From positions 1 to 18,140 of the forward strand of contig JBKDXM010000014.1 in the NCBI GenBank assembly GCA_046306335.1: a stretch of DNA of 18,140 bases, read 5' to 3'. This DNA comes from UBA2386 sp046306335 (GTDB lineage Bacteria > Planctomycetota > UBA1135 > UBA2386). The notes under the pieces are model-generated. The model saw only the letters and a program-made list of their open reading frames with translations. It was not told where the DNA came from and ran no database searches. The translations under genes and the position numbers were made by a program. Below, piece after piece: positions 6,846 to 14,462 of this stretch; positions within the stretch are counted from its first letter, which is position 1; each line of letters opens with the position of its first letter.

Positions 6846-7165
6846 ATGCGAAGCATGACAGGCCTTCCTTCCTTCCTTCCCTCCTGATCGGGGCGCTGGC
6901 GCTCGCTGCGCCACTTGCAGCACAAGGCTCTGCAAACGTCGGCTCGGCAACGATCAAGTGGGGGAGCATCGATCCGACGACCGGGGACCGGTCCTACGAA
7001 GTTGCGGCAGGTTCTGACGACGTAGAGGTCACCGACATCGACGGGACCACCGTAAAGGTGTCCGCTGGCACTTCGCGGAAGTTCAAGGTGCCGCCGAAGA
7101 AGCGCATCACGGACAAGCAGGGCAACGCATTCACGATCTTCGAGAACGACCACATCATCACGTGA
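6846..7165 (+). CDS. Small secreted protein, out of frame by a CCTT repeat (candidate phase-variable gene)
   Basis: The ATG at 6846 opens MRSMTGLPSFLPS and then hits TGA at 6885-6887. The frame shifted by one continues without a stop from 6815 to TGA at 7163-7165 and encodes LLIGALALAAPLAAQ, a classic signal-peptide core and cleavage region, then a polar 79-residue mature protein (GSANVGSATIKWGSIDP…, ending FENDHIIT) with a KFKVPPKKR basic patch. This frame has no ATG, GTG or TTG upstream of the signal core. Between the ATG and the core lie exactly four CCTT units (6863-6878). One extra unit, or loss of two, joins the two halves into a 107-residue secreted protein with a positive N-region. 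As sequenced, the gene is off. Alternatives are a fixed frameshift or a base-call or assembly error. The family is unknown; the next gene encodes a membrane-anchored protein with beta-sandwich repeats. Confidence 0.6.
6863..6878 (+). repeat. Tetranucleotide repeat (CCTT)4 at the start of a secreted-protein gene
   Basis: Four perfect CCTT units follow ATGACAGG and are followed by CCCTCCTGATC. The tract lies inside the predicted signal peptide of the gene at 6846-7165. Because four is not a multiple of three, each unit gained or lost changes the reading frame, the arrangement used in known contingency loci. Four units is short compared with well-studied phase-variable tracts. Confidence 0.85.
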
Positions 7166-7175
7166 CGCAGAGTGC
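7161..7175 (+). repeat. Possible isolated arm of the repeat family
   Basis: The 15 bases cgtgacgcagagtgc match the solo repeat arm at 223-237 at 14 of 15 positions and the tandem-unit arms less well. They contain the stop codon of the small secreted protein gene. Flanking bases do not match the repeat, so this may be coincidence. Confidence 0.25.
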
Positions 7176-7271
7176 ATCCTGCCCGGAAGGCCATGCTGCG
7201 TGGGCGCCCGATGGTGGTCACCGCATCCTGGGCGCGTCCTCGGCCCATAGCTGTCTTGTCGAGGTGCCTCG

Positions 7272-9707
7272 ATGCAGACGATGAAGCGTCGGATCGCGCT
7301 GGTCGGTCTTGCCCTGTTGGGACTGCTTGCCTTCTTGGGGCTGGGCGCGGCGATGCACGGGTCGCGTGCGCTGTCGGTCGAGGCGCATGTACCTGAGTCG
7401 ACCGGCGCGGATGCTCCCCTCCTGAACGTCGCCGGCGGACGTCGTGGTGCCGACGCAGGCGCGGTGCCGGGGAGCGGTGCTGGGGAGCGGGTGCAAGCGC
7501 TTGCCCGAACCGATGGCAGCACGGTCCTGGTCCGACTCGAAGCAGTCGACGTCACGTCGTTGCTGCCACTGCGCTCCGCACGGGCCCGCATGCAGGGCGA
7601 CGTCGACGGTGCGATCGATTTCCAGGCCGATGCGGACGGCCGGCTCTTCTGCGCGGCGCCTTGGTCGTCAGCGCCTGCGACGCTGCTCGTCGAGTGCCAG
7701 GGTTACCAGTCGGTGCGTTGGTCCGGTGCCTTGCCGCGCTTGTCCGTCGTGGATCTGGGCGTCATTCCACTGGTGCGCGTCGGCGGCGTCGTCGGAGCCG
7801 TGCATATGCCGGGTGGCGAGCCCATGGAGGGCGTCGAGGTCGTCGTCGTACGTCCTGATGCCGACTCCGTGCCTGCAGGGAGCGCGTGGCAGTCGTGCGG
7901 CATGCGAACTGCCACGACCGACGCTGCCGGCAGGTTCTCGATCCCCCACCTCGAAGTCGGCTCGTGGCGCGTTCAGCCACGGACGCCGTTCAGCCGGAGC
8001 GCCTTCGCCGACTTCGTGGTGGCTGCAGGCGATGTCGCAGAGGTGGCGGTCGTCCTGCCGAGAGATTCGGAGCAACTGCGTGGTCGGGCCACGGACACCC
8101 TCGGGCGCGCGCTTGCGGGTGTCTATGTCGGCACGGAGGACCAATCCGCCGAGGCGATGTTCACGAAGACCGACGATCAGGGGCGATTCTGGCTCGTCCG
8201 TCGTTCGGATGCGCCGAAGGTGGCGCAGTTTCGCCTCATGGTCCGCGACTACGACGGCGTTGCCGAGGTCGCGCACGGATGGTCGGAGGAACTGGTTCGT
8301 TGGGGGGACGACGGGTTGGACGTCCGGTTCCGCCGACGCGACCCTGTTCGCGTTCGCGTGACGGACGCCGAAGGCAACCCGGTGCCGGAGTTCCGTGCAT
8401 CGTGCCGATGGCAAGGTCGACCGGACGGCGTGCGCGATGTCTCGACGACCTGCAGGAGCGAAACCGGGGTAGCAACGCTGGCGGGCGTGCCGCCCGGCCG
8501 ATCCATCCTGCGCATCGACGCCGGGGCGTCCGATGTCGCCGCCAGCGTCGAAAGGGACGTCGAAGTGCCACCGACGGGCGGGATCGAGATACCGATCGTC
8601 TTGCCCCCGGTGTTGCGAGGCCAATTGCTCGTCGTCGACGAGGTCGATGTGCCGGTCTCTGCGTGCAACGTCGAGTGGATGCGGGCCGTCGAGGGCATTG
8701 CCATCGACGCGGGCGATGCGCCTTCGACCGGACTGCTGCGTCCCCTGGGTTCCGGGATCACGGACGCCACTGGGCGGCTGCAGATGGTCACCACGGCGGG
8801 AACGCCCATGGACATCGTGGTTCGCGGTCCGGGGTGCGTGCCGCAGGCGATGACAGGCGCCACGTTGGTCGACGGCGAGATTCTGCGGCTCCAGGTGCGG
8901 CGTGGTGGCTCCATCCAAGGCAGGGTCGTGCCGCAAGCCGCCGTCGACTTCATGTGGGTCGACGCGCTCGGCCGCTCACAGGGCGACCGATGGCGCGTCG
9001 TGCTGCTTCCGGTCGGCATGCCAGAGGCTCAGGCGCGGCCATGTGAACTTGGCGCAGATGGCGCGTTCGAGGCCGATGGGCTGGCCGTCGGGGAGTGGCG
9101 CGTGCGACTGCTTGGACCGGGTGTGCACGGCGACCTCGGCACGGTCGTGGCCGCGACACCCGCACTGCGGATGGACTTCGCGGCCGATTGGGTCGTGCCT
9201 GCCAACGTCAGGGGCTTTGCCGTCTTGCCGCCCGACTTGATGGCGCGCGGCTGCATGCTGTCGCTCGTCAACGGCCGCGTGGACATCGCGGTCCCGATCG
9301 GAAGCGATGGTGCCTTCCGGGTCCGTGCGCCGAGTGGCAGCTACCACGCGCGCATCGTGGTGCCCGGCGTGGCCACCCAGCCGCCCACATGGTTCGACTT
9401 CGGCGACGTGGTCGATCTGCCGCCTGGCGATCGTTCGGTCACGCTCGTCCCGCAAAAGCGCCGGGGCGTGCTTCGCCTGGTGAACACGGACAGGCAACCG
9501 ATGGCGGGTCTGCAGGTCACGCTGGATGTGGAGAGGGCCTTGGGGCGATGGCGGACCTACACCGCGGACGAATCCGGCCGCATCATCTTGGATCCGGCGC
9601 CTACGGGTGCGTTCAAGGTCTTGCACGAGGGACCACAAGGCATGCGTGAGTTGGCGACGCTCGCCATCGTCGCCGACGGCGAGCAGGCCACGATCGTGGT
9701 GCCGTGA
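7272..9707 (+). CDS. Large membrane-anchored protein with carboxypeptidase-regulatory-like repeats
   Basis: An 811-residue protein. ATG 7272 has GAGG at 7261-7264 seven bases upstream; ATG 7281 (MKRRIALVG) is an alternative. A basic N-terminus is followed by one helix at about 8-28 (ALVGLALLGLLAFLGLGAAM), then a low-complexity linker to about 80. The remainder is a chain of beta-sandwich units with the pattern G.V....G.P..GV.V…T.D..GRF.(I)..L..G.(W/Y).V: clear at about 86-165, 172-262 and 268-345, with further units near 355-450, 455-560, 570-660 and 720-811. This CarboxypepD_reg-like fold is structural; no catalytic domain is visible. It is likely tethered in the inner membrane with repeats in the periplasm, or surface exposed. 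It parallels the 1176-2777 protein in layout, and both follow a small secreted protein gene. A hairpin after its stop may end the transcript. Confidence 0.87.
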   Translation: MQTMKRRIALVGLALLGLLAFLGLGAAMHGSRALSVEAHVPESTGADAPLLNVAGGRRGADAGAVPGSGAGERVQALARTDGSTVLVRLEAVDVTSLLPLRSARARMQGDVDGAIDFQADADGRLFCAAPWSSAPATLLVECQGYQSVRWSGALPRLSVVDLGVIPLVRVGGVVGAVHMPGGEPMEGVEVVVVRPDADSVPAGSAWQSCGMRTATTDAAGRFSIPHLEVGSWRVQPRTPFSRSAFADFVVAAGDVAEVAVVLPRDSEQLRGRATDTLGRALAGVYVGTEDQSAEAMFTKTDDQGRFWLVRRSDAPKVAQFRLMVRDYDGVAEVAHGWSEELVRWGDDGLDVRFRRRDPVRVRVTDAEGNPVPEFRASCRWQGRPDGVRDVSTTCRSETGVATLAGVPPGRSILRIDAGASDVAASVERDVEVPPTGGIEIPIVLPPVLRGQLLVVDEVDVPVSACNVEWMRAVEGIAIDAGDAPSTGLLRPLGSGITDATGRLQMVTTAGTPMDIVVRGPGCVPQAMTGATLVDGEILRLQVRRGGSIQGRVVPQAAVDFMWVDALGRSQGDRWRVVLLPVGMPEAQARPCELGADGAFEADGLAVGEWRVRLLGPGVHGDLGTVVAATPALRMDFAADWVVPANVRGFAVLPPDLMARGCMLSLVNGRVDIAVPIGSDGAFRVRAPSGSYHARIVVPGVATQPPTWFDFGDVVDLPPGDRSVTLVPQKRRGVLRLVNTDRQPMAGLQVTLDVERALGRWRTYTADESGRIILDPAPTGAFKVLHEGPQGMRELATLAIVADGEQATIVVP

Positions 9708-9734
9708 GCGGGACGCGGATCGCTAGCGGCGACA

Positions 9735-9763
9735 CGGAACAGCGTTGGTCGCAAGCTGTTCCG
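9735..9763. terminator. Hairpin between convergent genes
   Basis: cggaacagc at 9735-9743 pairs perfectly with gctgttccg at 9755-9763 around an 11-base loop. It lies between the stop of the repeat protein (9707) and the stop of the minus-strand DUF2071 gene (9768), so it could serve both directions. No U-rich tract follows on either strand, so a classical intrinsic terminator is not proven. Confidence 0.5.
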
Positions 9764-9767
9764 CGCC

Positions 9768-10532
9768 CTACCGCACCGCCCGCGGCGCGCCGATGCGCAC
9801 GGTGACGTCCTGCGCCTCGTGCACCAGCGCCGGGCCGGCGAGTGCTTCCGCGGGCACGCCGGCCGCGACGACGAGGCCCGGGTCGACTGCGCGCAGCGCG
9901 CCGGCGCGGATCCGGTATGGGGCGTGCCGCACCTCGGCGTGCAGCAGCGTGCGGCCGCGCTGCGCGTACAGCGCGTAGCGTTCGACGAGGAAGTGCTCCA
10001 GCGTGCCCGGTCGCGCCGGGGCGAACGAGGCGTCGGCGGCGAACGTCGCGTCGACCAGCGAGCGCGCCGGCGTCGGCTGCGGCCAGCGGCGTTCGCTGGT
10101 CGCGACGCGCGTGGCGAGCGCGCGCGCCGCGGCGTCGGTCGCCGTCGCGCGCTCGTAGCGCATCGTCGCCTTGAAGTAGGGCAGCCCGAAGCCCCAGCGC
10201 GCGGCCCGCACCGCCAGCGAGCTCGCGGCTTCGAGGCTGTGGAACCACACCGCCGGGATCGGCTCGCGCGCCACCCCGCGCCGCCGCACGTAGGTGCGCA
10301 CGTTGGTCTCCAGCGTGCGCGACGTGCCGGGAATCGGCGGCAGGCCGACGCAGCGGATGCCGGTCATCAAGAACGGCACGAGCGCGACGTAGGCCTTGCC
10401 CTCGAACGTGTCCACTTCCAGTTCCGGCGGCAGCAGTGGCGCCACCACCGCCGGGTCGACGGCCCAGTGCACGAACACGAGGTCGCGCCACGTCTGCCAG
10501 AAGATCTGCCGGAAGGGTGGGGCTGGGGTCAT
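9768..10532 (-). CDS. DUF2071 / YqjF-family protein
   Basis: A 254-residue protein from the ATG at 10532, the usual length for the family. Characteristic features are the N-terminal W.D L.FVHW.VDP..V..LLPPELEVDTFEGKAYVALVPF segment (about 15-54), NVRTYVRRRG, VWFHSLEAASSLAVRAARW, GLPYFKATM and, towards the C-terminus, PGTLEHFLVERYALYA and RHAPYRIRAG. These match DUF2071 (YqjF in Bacillus). Members are cytoplasmic and related in fold to acetoacetate decarboxylase, but no reaction is established for this type, so no function is assigned. It diverges from the thioredoxin-like gene across 88 bases and converges on the repeat-protein gene. A decayed relative lies at 6557-6700. Very high GC and compact spacing suggest chromosomal backbone. 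Confidence 0.9.
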   Translation of the reverse strand: MTPAPPFRQIFWQTWRDLVFVHWAVDPAVVAPLLPPELEVDTFEGKAYVALVPFLMTGIRCVGLPPIPGTSRTLETNVRTYVRRRGVAREPIPAVWFHSLEAASSLAVRAARWGFGLPYFKATMRYERATATDAAARALATRVATSERRWPQPTPARSLVDATFAADASFAPARPGTLEHFLVERYALYAQRGRTLLHAEVRHAPYRIRAGALRAVDPGLVVAAGVPAEALAGPALVHEAQDVTVRIGAPRAVR

Positions 10533-10558
10533 GGCCGAGGCCGGGGCGCGCGGCGCAC

Positions 10559-10564
10559 ATGCTA
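10559..10564 (-). promoter_or_regulatory. Possible -10 element for the DUF2071 gene
   Basis: Read on the minus strand this is TAGCAT, ending 26 bases before the ATG at 10532. The same hexamer precedes the beta-lactamase-fold gene at 15895-15890. It matches TATAAT at four of six positions; no -35 box is evident. Confidence 0.3.
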
Positions 10565-10620
10565 CGCGGCGAGCAACCGCGAGGCTGCTGCCGCGACGGC
10601 TGCCCCGCTACCGTTGCGGC

Positions 10621-11667
10621 ATGGCCATGCCCCAACGCCTCGCGTCGTTCCTCGCGGCCCTGCCGCTCGCCGCCGTGCTCTGCGCCCAGGAGCCGGCGAC
10701 CGCCCCGAAACCCAAGCCCGCGGCCGCGGCCCCGGTCTACGACGAGGCCGCCGACGCGCGCGCGCAGATCGCCGCCGCCGTCGCGATCGCCAAGCGCGAC
10801 AACCAGCGCGTGCTCGTGCAGTGGGGCGCCAACTGGTGCGGCTGGTGCAAGTGGCTCGCGGGCACGATGCAGTCCGACGAGAAGCTCGCGCGCGAACTGC
10901 GCTACGAGTACCAGGTCGTGCACGTCGACGTCGGCCGCTTCGACAAGCACATGGACGTCGCCAAGGAGCTCGGCGCGAGCTGGAAGGGCATCCCGTACCT
11001 GACGGTGCTCGACGCCGATGGCAAGCCGCTGACGCACGCCGACACCGAGCCGTTCGAGACCAAGGTCGACGGCAAGAACGGCCACGACGCCGGCAAGCTG
11101 CTCGCCTTCCTGAAGCAGCACGAGGCCAAGCCGCTCGTCGCCGCCGACGTGCTGGCGGCGGCGTTGGCCCAGGCCAAGAAGGAGCAGAAGGTCGCGTTCC
11201 TGCACTTCGGCGCGCCGTGGTGCGGCTGGTGCCACAAGCTGGAGGCGTGGATGGCGCGGCCGGAGGTCGCCGCGCGGCTCGGCAAGGACTTCGTCGACGT
11301 CAAGGTCGACGAGGACCGCATGGCCGGCGGCATGGAACTCAAGAAGGCGCAGATGGCCGCGGCCGGCCCGGGCGACGGCGGCATCCCGTGGTTCGTGTTC
11401 CTCGACGGCGACGGCAAGCAGCTGGCGCACAGCACCGGGCCGCAGGGCAACACCGGCTTCCCGTACCAGCCCGCCGAGGTCGCGCACTTCGTGACCATGC
11501 TGCAGGCGATCAAGAAGAACCTGACCGACGACGACATCGCCTTCCTGCGCCAGTCGCTCGACGACAACCGCGCGGCGGAGGAAGCGGCGCGCGCGAAGGC
11601 GAAGGCGGAGGCAGCGCAGCAGCGCGCGCAGGCCGAGAAGGCGAAGGCCGAGTCCGGCGGCGAGTGA
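10621..11667 (+). CDS. Exported protein with two thioredoxin-like domains
   Basis: A 348-residue protein. ATG 10621 (or 10627) starts a signal peptide, MPQRLASFLAALPLAAVLCA, cleaved near Q23; the longer upstream frame overlaps the divergent gene and lacks protein character. Two thioredoxin-fold domains follow. Domain 1 (about 45-170) has WGANWCGWCKW with C73 and C76 and the cis-proline motif GIPYLTV (P125). Domain 2 (about 175-305) has FGAPWCGWCHKLE with C201 and C204 and GIPWFVF (P256). The CGWC active sites in both are typical of DsbD-C-terminal/DUF255-like thiol reductases or isomerases. The last 45 residues form a highly charged Ala/Lys/Glu helix, probably a coiled coil. It should act on disulfides in the periplasm. 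Its convergent neighbour, 11 bases away, is a cytochrome c fusion that needs reduced haem-binding cysteines, a plausible but unproven link. Confidence 0.88.
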   Translation: MAMPQRLASFLAALPLAAVLCAQEPATAPKPKPAAAAPVYDEAADARAQIAAAVAIAKRDNQRVLVQWGANWCGWCKWLAGTMQSDEKLARELRYEYQVVHVDVGRFDKHMDVAKELGASWKGIPYLTVLDADGKPLTHADTEPFETKVDGKNGHDAGKLLAFLKQHEAKPLVAADVLAAALAQAKKEQKVAFLHFGAPWCGWCHKLEAWMARPEVAARLGKDFVDVKVDEDRMAGGMELKKAQMAAAGPGDGGIPWFVFLDGDGKQLAHSTGPQGNTGFPYQPAEVAHFVTMLQAIKKNLTDDDIAFLRQSLDDNRAAEEAARAKAKAEAAQQRAQAEKAKAESGGE

Positions 11668-11678
11668 GGCCCGCCGGG

Positions 11679-14348
11679 TCAGCGCGACTGGAAGGCCTTG
11701 TGCTTGCGGTCGCCGCCCGAGACGAGGTACGCGATCAGGTCCATCACTTCGTCCTTGCCCATCGCCGCGATCGTGCCCGGCGGCATCAGCGAGACCTGCG
11801 AGGCCTCGATGTTGGCGACGTCCGCCGCCGGCAGCCTGGTCAGCGTGCCGAGGTCGTACGGGTCCATCGCCAGCGCCAGTTCCTGCTCGTTGCGCCAGAT
11901 CCGTCGGCCGTAGCGCACGGCGCCGTCGCGCAGCGTGACCTTGCTGGCCATGTACTGCTCGGAGATCGACTGGCTCGGCTCGCAGATCGCGACCAGGATG
12001 TCGCGGACGGTGAAGCGCTTGCCGAGCGAGCCGAGGTCGGGCCCGGCGTAGCCGCCTTCGCCGCGGAAGCGGTGGCAGGCGACGCAGCGGCCGGCGGCGA
12101 ACATCCGCTTGCCGTTGTCGTGGTCGCGGCCGGCGAGCTCGTCGGCGAACAGCGCCAGCGCCGTCTCCGTCGTCCAGCCGCCGGCCGGGCCCTTCGGCGT
12201 CGGCAGCTTGCCGACGTCCACCTTGGCGACGTCGCCGAGCAGCCACGACACCGCGGCGGCGTCGGCCGGCGGCAGATGCGCGATCGCGTCCTCGCGGATC
12301 GCGCGAACGTAGCCGGCGAAGCTCTTGCCGCCGTCCTTCTGCAGCGTGTCGTTGAGCCAGCCGAAGTAGCGCTTGCGGTCGGCGAGCGTCCAGCCGGCCT
12401 GCACGCGGCGCATGGCGGCGGCGTAGTGGATGTTCTGCACGTTCGGCGTGTTGGCCATCGCCTTCAGGATCGCGTCGCCGTACTCGTGCCGCGTCAGCAG
12501 CGCCGTGTCGTACGCCAGCGCCTTGGTCGTCGTCGCGTCCATGAGCGCGAGCGTCTTCGTCACCACCGTCGGCGCGCCGAGGTGGCCGAGCACGCGGCTG
12601 AGCTCGGCGTCGACGCGTTCGTCGTGGGCCGGATAGAACGGCTCGCACCGCGCGACCACCGCGTCGGCGTCGGCGGGCGCGATGGGGCCAAGGCGCAGCA
12701 GGCACAGCGACACCGCGCGCAGCAGCGCCAGCCGGTCGTCGCGGCCGAGCGTCTCGAACGGCAGCGCGCACAGCCGGGCGAGCGCGCGGCCCGCGAGCGC
12801 CGGCTCGCCGTGGCGCGCGAGCGCGATCAGCGCGTGGATCGCCGCGCGCGGCGCCGTCTCGGCCAGCTCCTTCTCCTGCCACAGCGCGCGGTCCTGGCAC
12901 TCGATCGCGAGCCGCGCGGCGTAGCGCAGCGCGCGGTCGTCGTGCGCCAGATACGGCCACGCCGCCGCGACCGCCGCAGCGCCGCCGGCGTTGCTGCCGT
13001 GGAAGGCTTCGAGCGCGCGGCGCTGGTCGCGCAGCCCCTGGTTGGCGAGCAGCCGCTTCGTGACGCCGTCGTCCTTCGGCCCGGTGTAGCGCACGCGGTA
13101 GAGCTTCGAGCTGGTGTTGCGGCCGCCGACGAGGAAGTACATGTGGCCGTCGGGCCCAAAGCGCATCGCCGCGATGTTGAGCGGCGAGCCGGTGAGGAAC
13201 TCGCGCGTCGTGCCCTTGTAGCTCGACCCGTCCTCGACCATGTCCAGCGTGTAGATGGTCCCGAACGTCCAGTCGCACAGGAACAGCTTGTCCTGGCACC
13301 ACGCCGGCCAGTTGGAGTGGTGGCCGAAGGCGATGCCGGTCGGCGAGCCGGGGCCGACGTCGCAAACCGAGCCGAGGCTGTCGGCGAAGTAGTCAGGCCA
13401 CGGCGCCGAGCCGGCGCGCCAGCCGAACTCGCTCGCCGACGTGACGTGGTTGACGCGCGTCGGGCGGTACCACGGGCTGCCGACGTCGAACTCCATGTCG
13501 GAGTCGAACGTGAACAGCTCGCCTTCGCGGTTGATCGCGAGGTCGACGGCGTTGCGCAGCCCCGACGCGACCATCGTCCAGTCCGTGCCGTCGGGCGCGA
13601 TGCGGCAGATCCAGCCCGCCGGCGGCTGGATGCCGACGGCGTGGCCGGTCGGATCGGGGATGGTCGGCAGCAGCGAGTCCTCGCGCCACACCGGCGGCTG
13701 CAGGCTGCGCGTGCCGGCCGGCGGCCGCGAGTGGTTGCCCGACACGAGGTACAGGCCCTTGCCGTCCTCGGTGAGCACGATCGAGTGCGCCGAGTGCTCG
13801 TACCCCATCTCCAGGTCGCGGATCTTCGTGAACTCGTCGAAGGCGTCGTCGCCGTTCGTGTCGCGGACGCGGAAGAAGCCCTTCATCGACGACATGTAGA
13901 GGCTGTCGAAGGCCCACAGGAAACCGAGCGCGCCGCCTACGGTGCGTTTGCCCCACGGCACCGGGTCGTACGGGAAGCCCGGCAGGCTCTCGACGCGCAT
14001 GGCCGCGTCCGTCGCGCCGACCGCCGGCAGCGTGACGCGGAACACGCCCTGGCTGTCCTGGTCGCTGACGATCAGCCGGCCCTTGGGATCGAACGCCATC
14101 GCCACCCACGAGCCCTGTTCGGGCGGCACCGTGTAGACGATCTCGGCGTCGAAGCCTTCGGGCAGCGTGATCTGTGTGTCGGCGTCGAGCACGCGCGGCG
14201 GATGGGAGCCTTCACCGGCCGCCTCGACCGGCGACGCGGCGGGCGCGGCGCCGGGCGCGGGCGCGCGCCGCAGCAGCCACGGGTAGGCCGCGGCGGCGGT
14301 CGCAGCGGCGGTCAGGAGCGCGAGCGCGAGGTGCTTCGACGAGGCCAT
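11679..14348 (-). CDS. PVC-type membrane-bound dehydrogenase fused to cytochrome c
   Basis: An 889-residue protein from the ATG at 14348. An N-terminal helix (about 6-22, ALALLTAAATAAAAYPW) followed by a Pro/Ala linker suggests a signal anchor. Residues about 55-430 resemble a six-bladed beta-propeller of the sugar-dehydrogenase/NHL type (ITLPEGFDAEIVY…, MAFDPKGRLIVSDQD, AGWICRIAPDG, MRFGPDGHMYFLVGG), as in the Planctomycetes/Verrucomicrobia putative membrane-bound dehydrogenase family (TIGR02604). A helical, HEAT-like middle follows to about 720. The C-terminal cytochrome c domain (family TIGR02603) has CVACH at 755-759 as haem attachment and M855 in LMPPG as the likely second axial ligand. 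It probably oxidises a sugar or alcohol in the periplasm and passes electrons through its own haem; the substrate is unknown. It lies 114 bases downstream of a lipoprotein gene on the same strand. Confidence 0.93.
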   Translation of the reverse strand: MASSKHLALALLTAAATAAAAYPWLLRRAPAPGAAPAASPVEAAGEGSHPPRVLDADTQITLPEGFDAEIVYTVPPEQGSWVAMAFDPKGRLIVSDQDSQGVFRVTLPAVGATDAAMRVESLPGFPYDPVPWGKRTVGGALGFLWAFDSLYMSSMKGFFRVRDTNGDDAFDEFTKIRDLEMGYEHSAHSIVLTEDGKGLYLVSGNHSRPPAGTRSLQPPVWREDSLLPTIPDPTGHAVGIQPPAGWICRIAPDGTDWTMVASGLRNAVDLAINREGELFTFDSDMEFDVGSPWYRPTRVNHVTSASEFGWRAGSAPWPDYFADSLGSVCDVGPGSPTGIAFGHHSNWPAWCQDKLFLCDWTFGTIYTLDMVEDGSSYKGTTREFLTGSPLNIAAMRFGPDGHMYFLVGGRNTSSKLYRVRYTGPKDDGVTKRLLANQGLRDQRRALEAFHGSNAGGAAAVAAAWPYLAHDDRALRYAARLAIECQDRALWQEKELAETAPRAAIHALIALARHGEPALAGRALARLCALPFETLGRDDRLALLRAVSLCLLRLGPIAPADADAVVARCEPFYPAHDERVDAELSRVLGHLGAPTVVTKTLALMDATTTKALAYDTALLTRHEYGDAILKAMANTPNVQNIHYAAAMRRVQAGWTLADRKRYFGWLNDTLQKDGGKSFAGYVRAIREDAIAHLPPADAAAVSWLLGDVAKVDVGKLPTPKGPAGGWTTETALALFADELAGRDHDNGKRMFAAGRCVACHRFRGEGGYAGPDLGSLGKRFTVRDILVAICEPSQSISEQYMASKVTLRDGAVRYGRRIWRNEQELALAMDPYDLGTLTRLPAADVANIEASQVSLMPPGTIAAMGKDEVMDLIAYLVSGGDRKHKAFQSR

Positions 14349-14462
14349 CGTCGCCGCATCGGACGAAGCGGCGGCGCGCCGCGCCAGCGGGAAAGCCCGC
14401 GGTTGCGCGCCTGCGACGAAGCGGTGCGGGCGGGCGCGCGGGCAGGTCGCCGCGGTGGCGCG

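Noticed and set aside
6863..6890. Treating the CCTT tract only as a sequencing error
   Set aside because: It cannot be excluded, but the tract is perfect, sits exactly at the frame break and is the kind of sequence that slips biologically, so it is kept as a finding with that caveat.
9613..13365. A 1250-codon open frame on the minus strand
   Set aside because: Overlaps four better-supported genes, has runs of Arg/Ala/Gly and carries no domain of its own.
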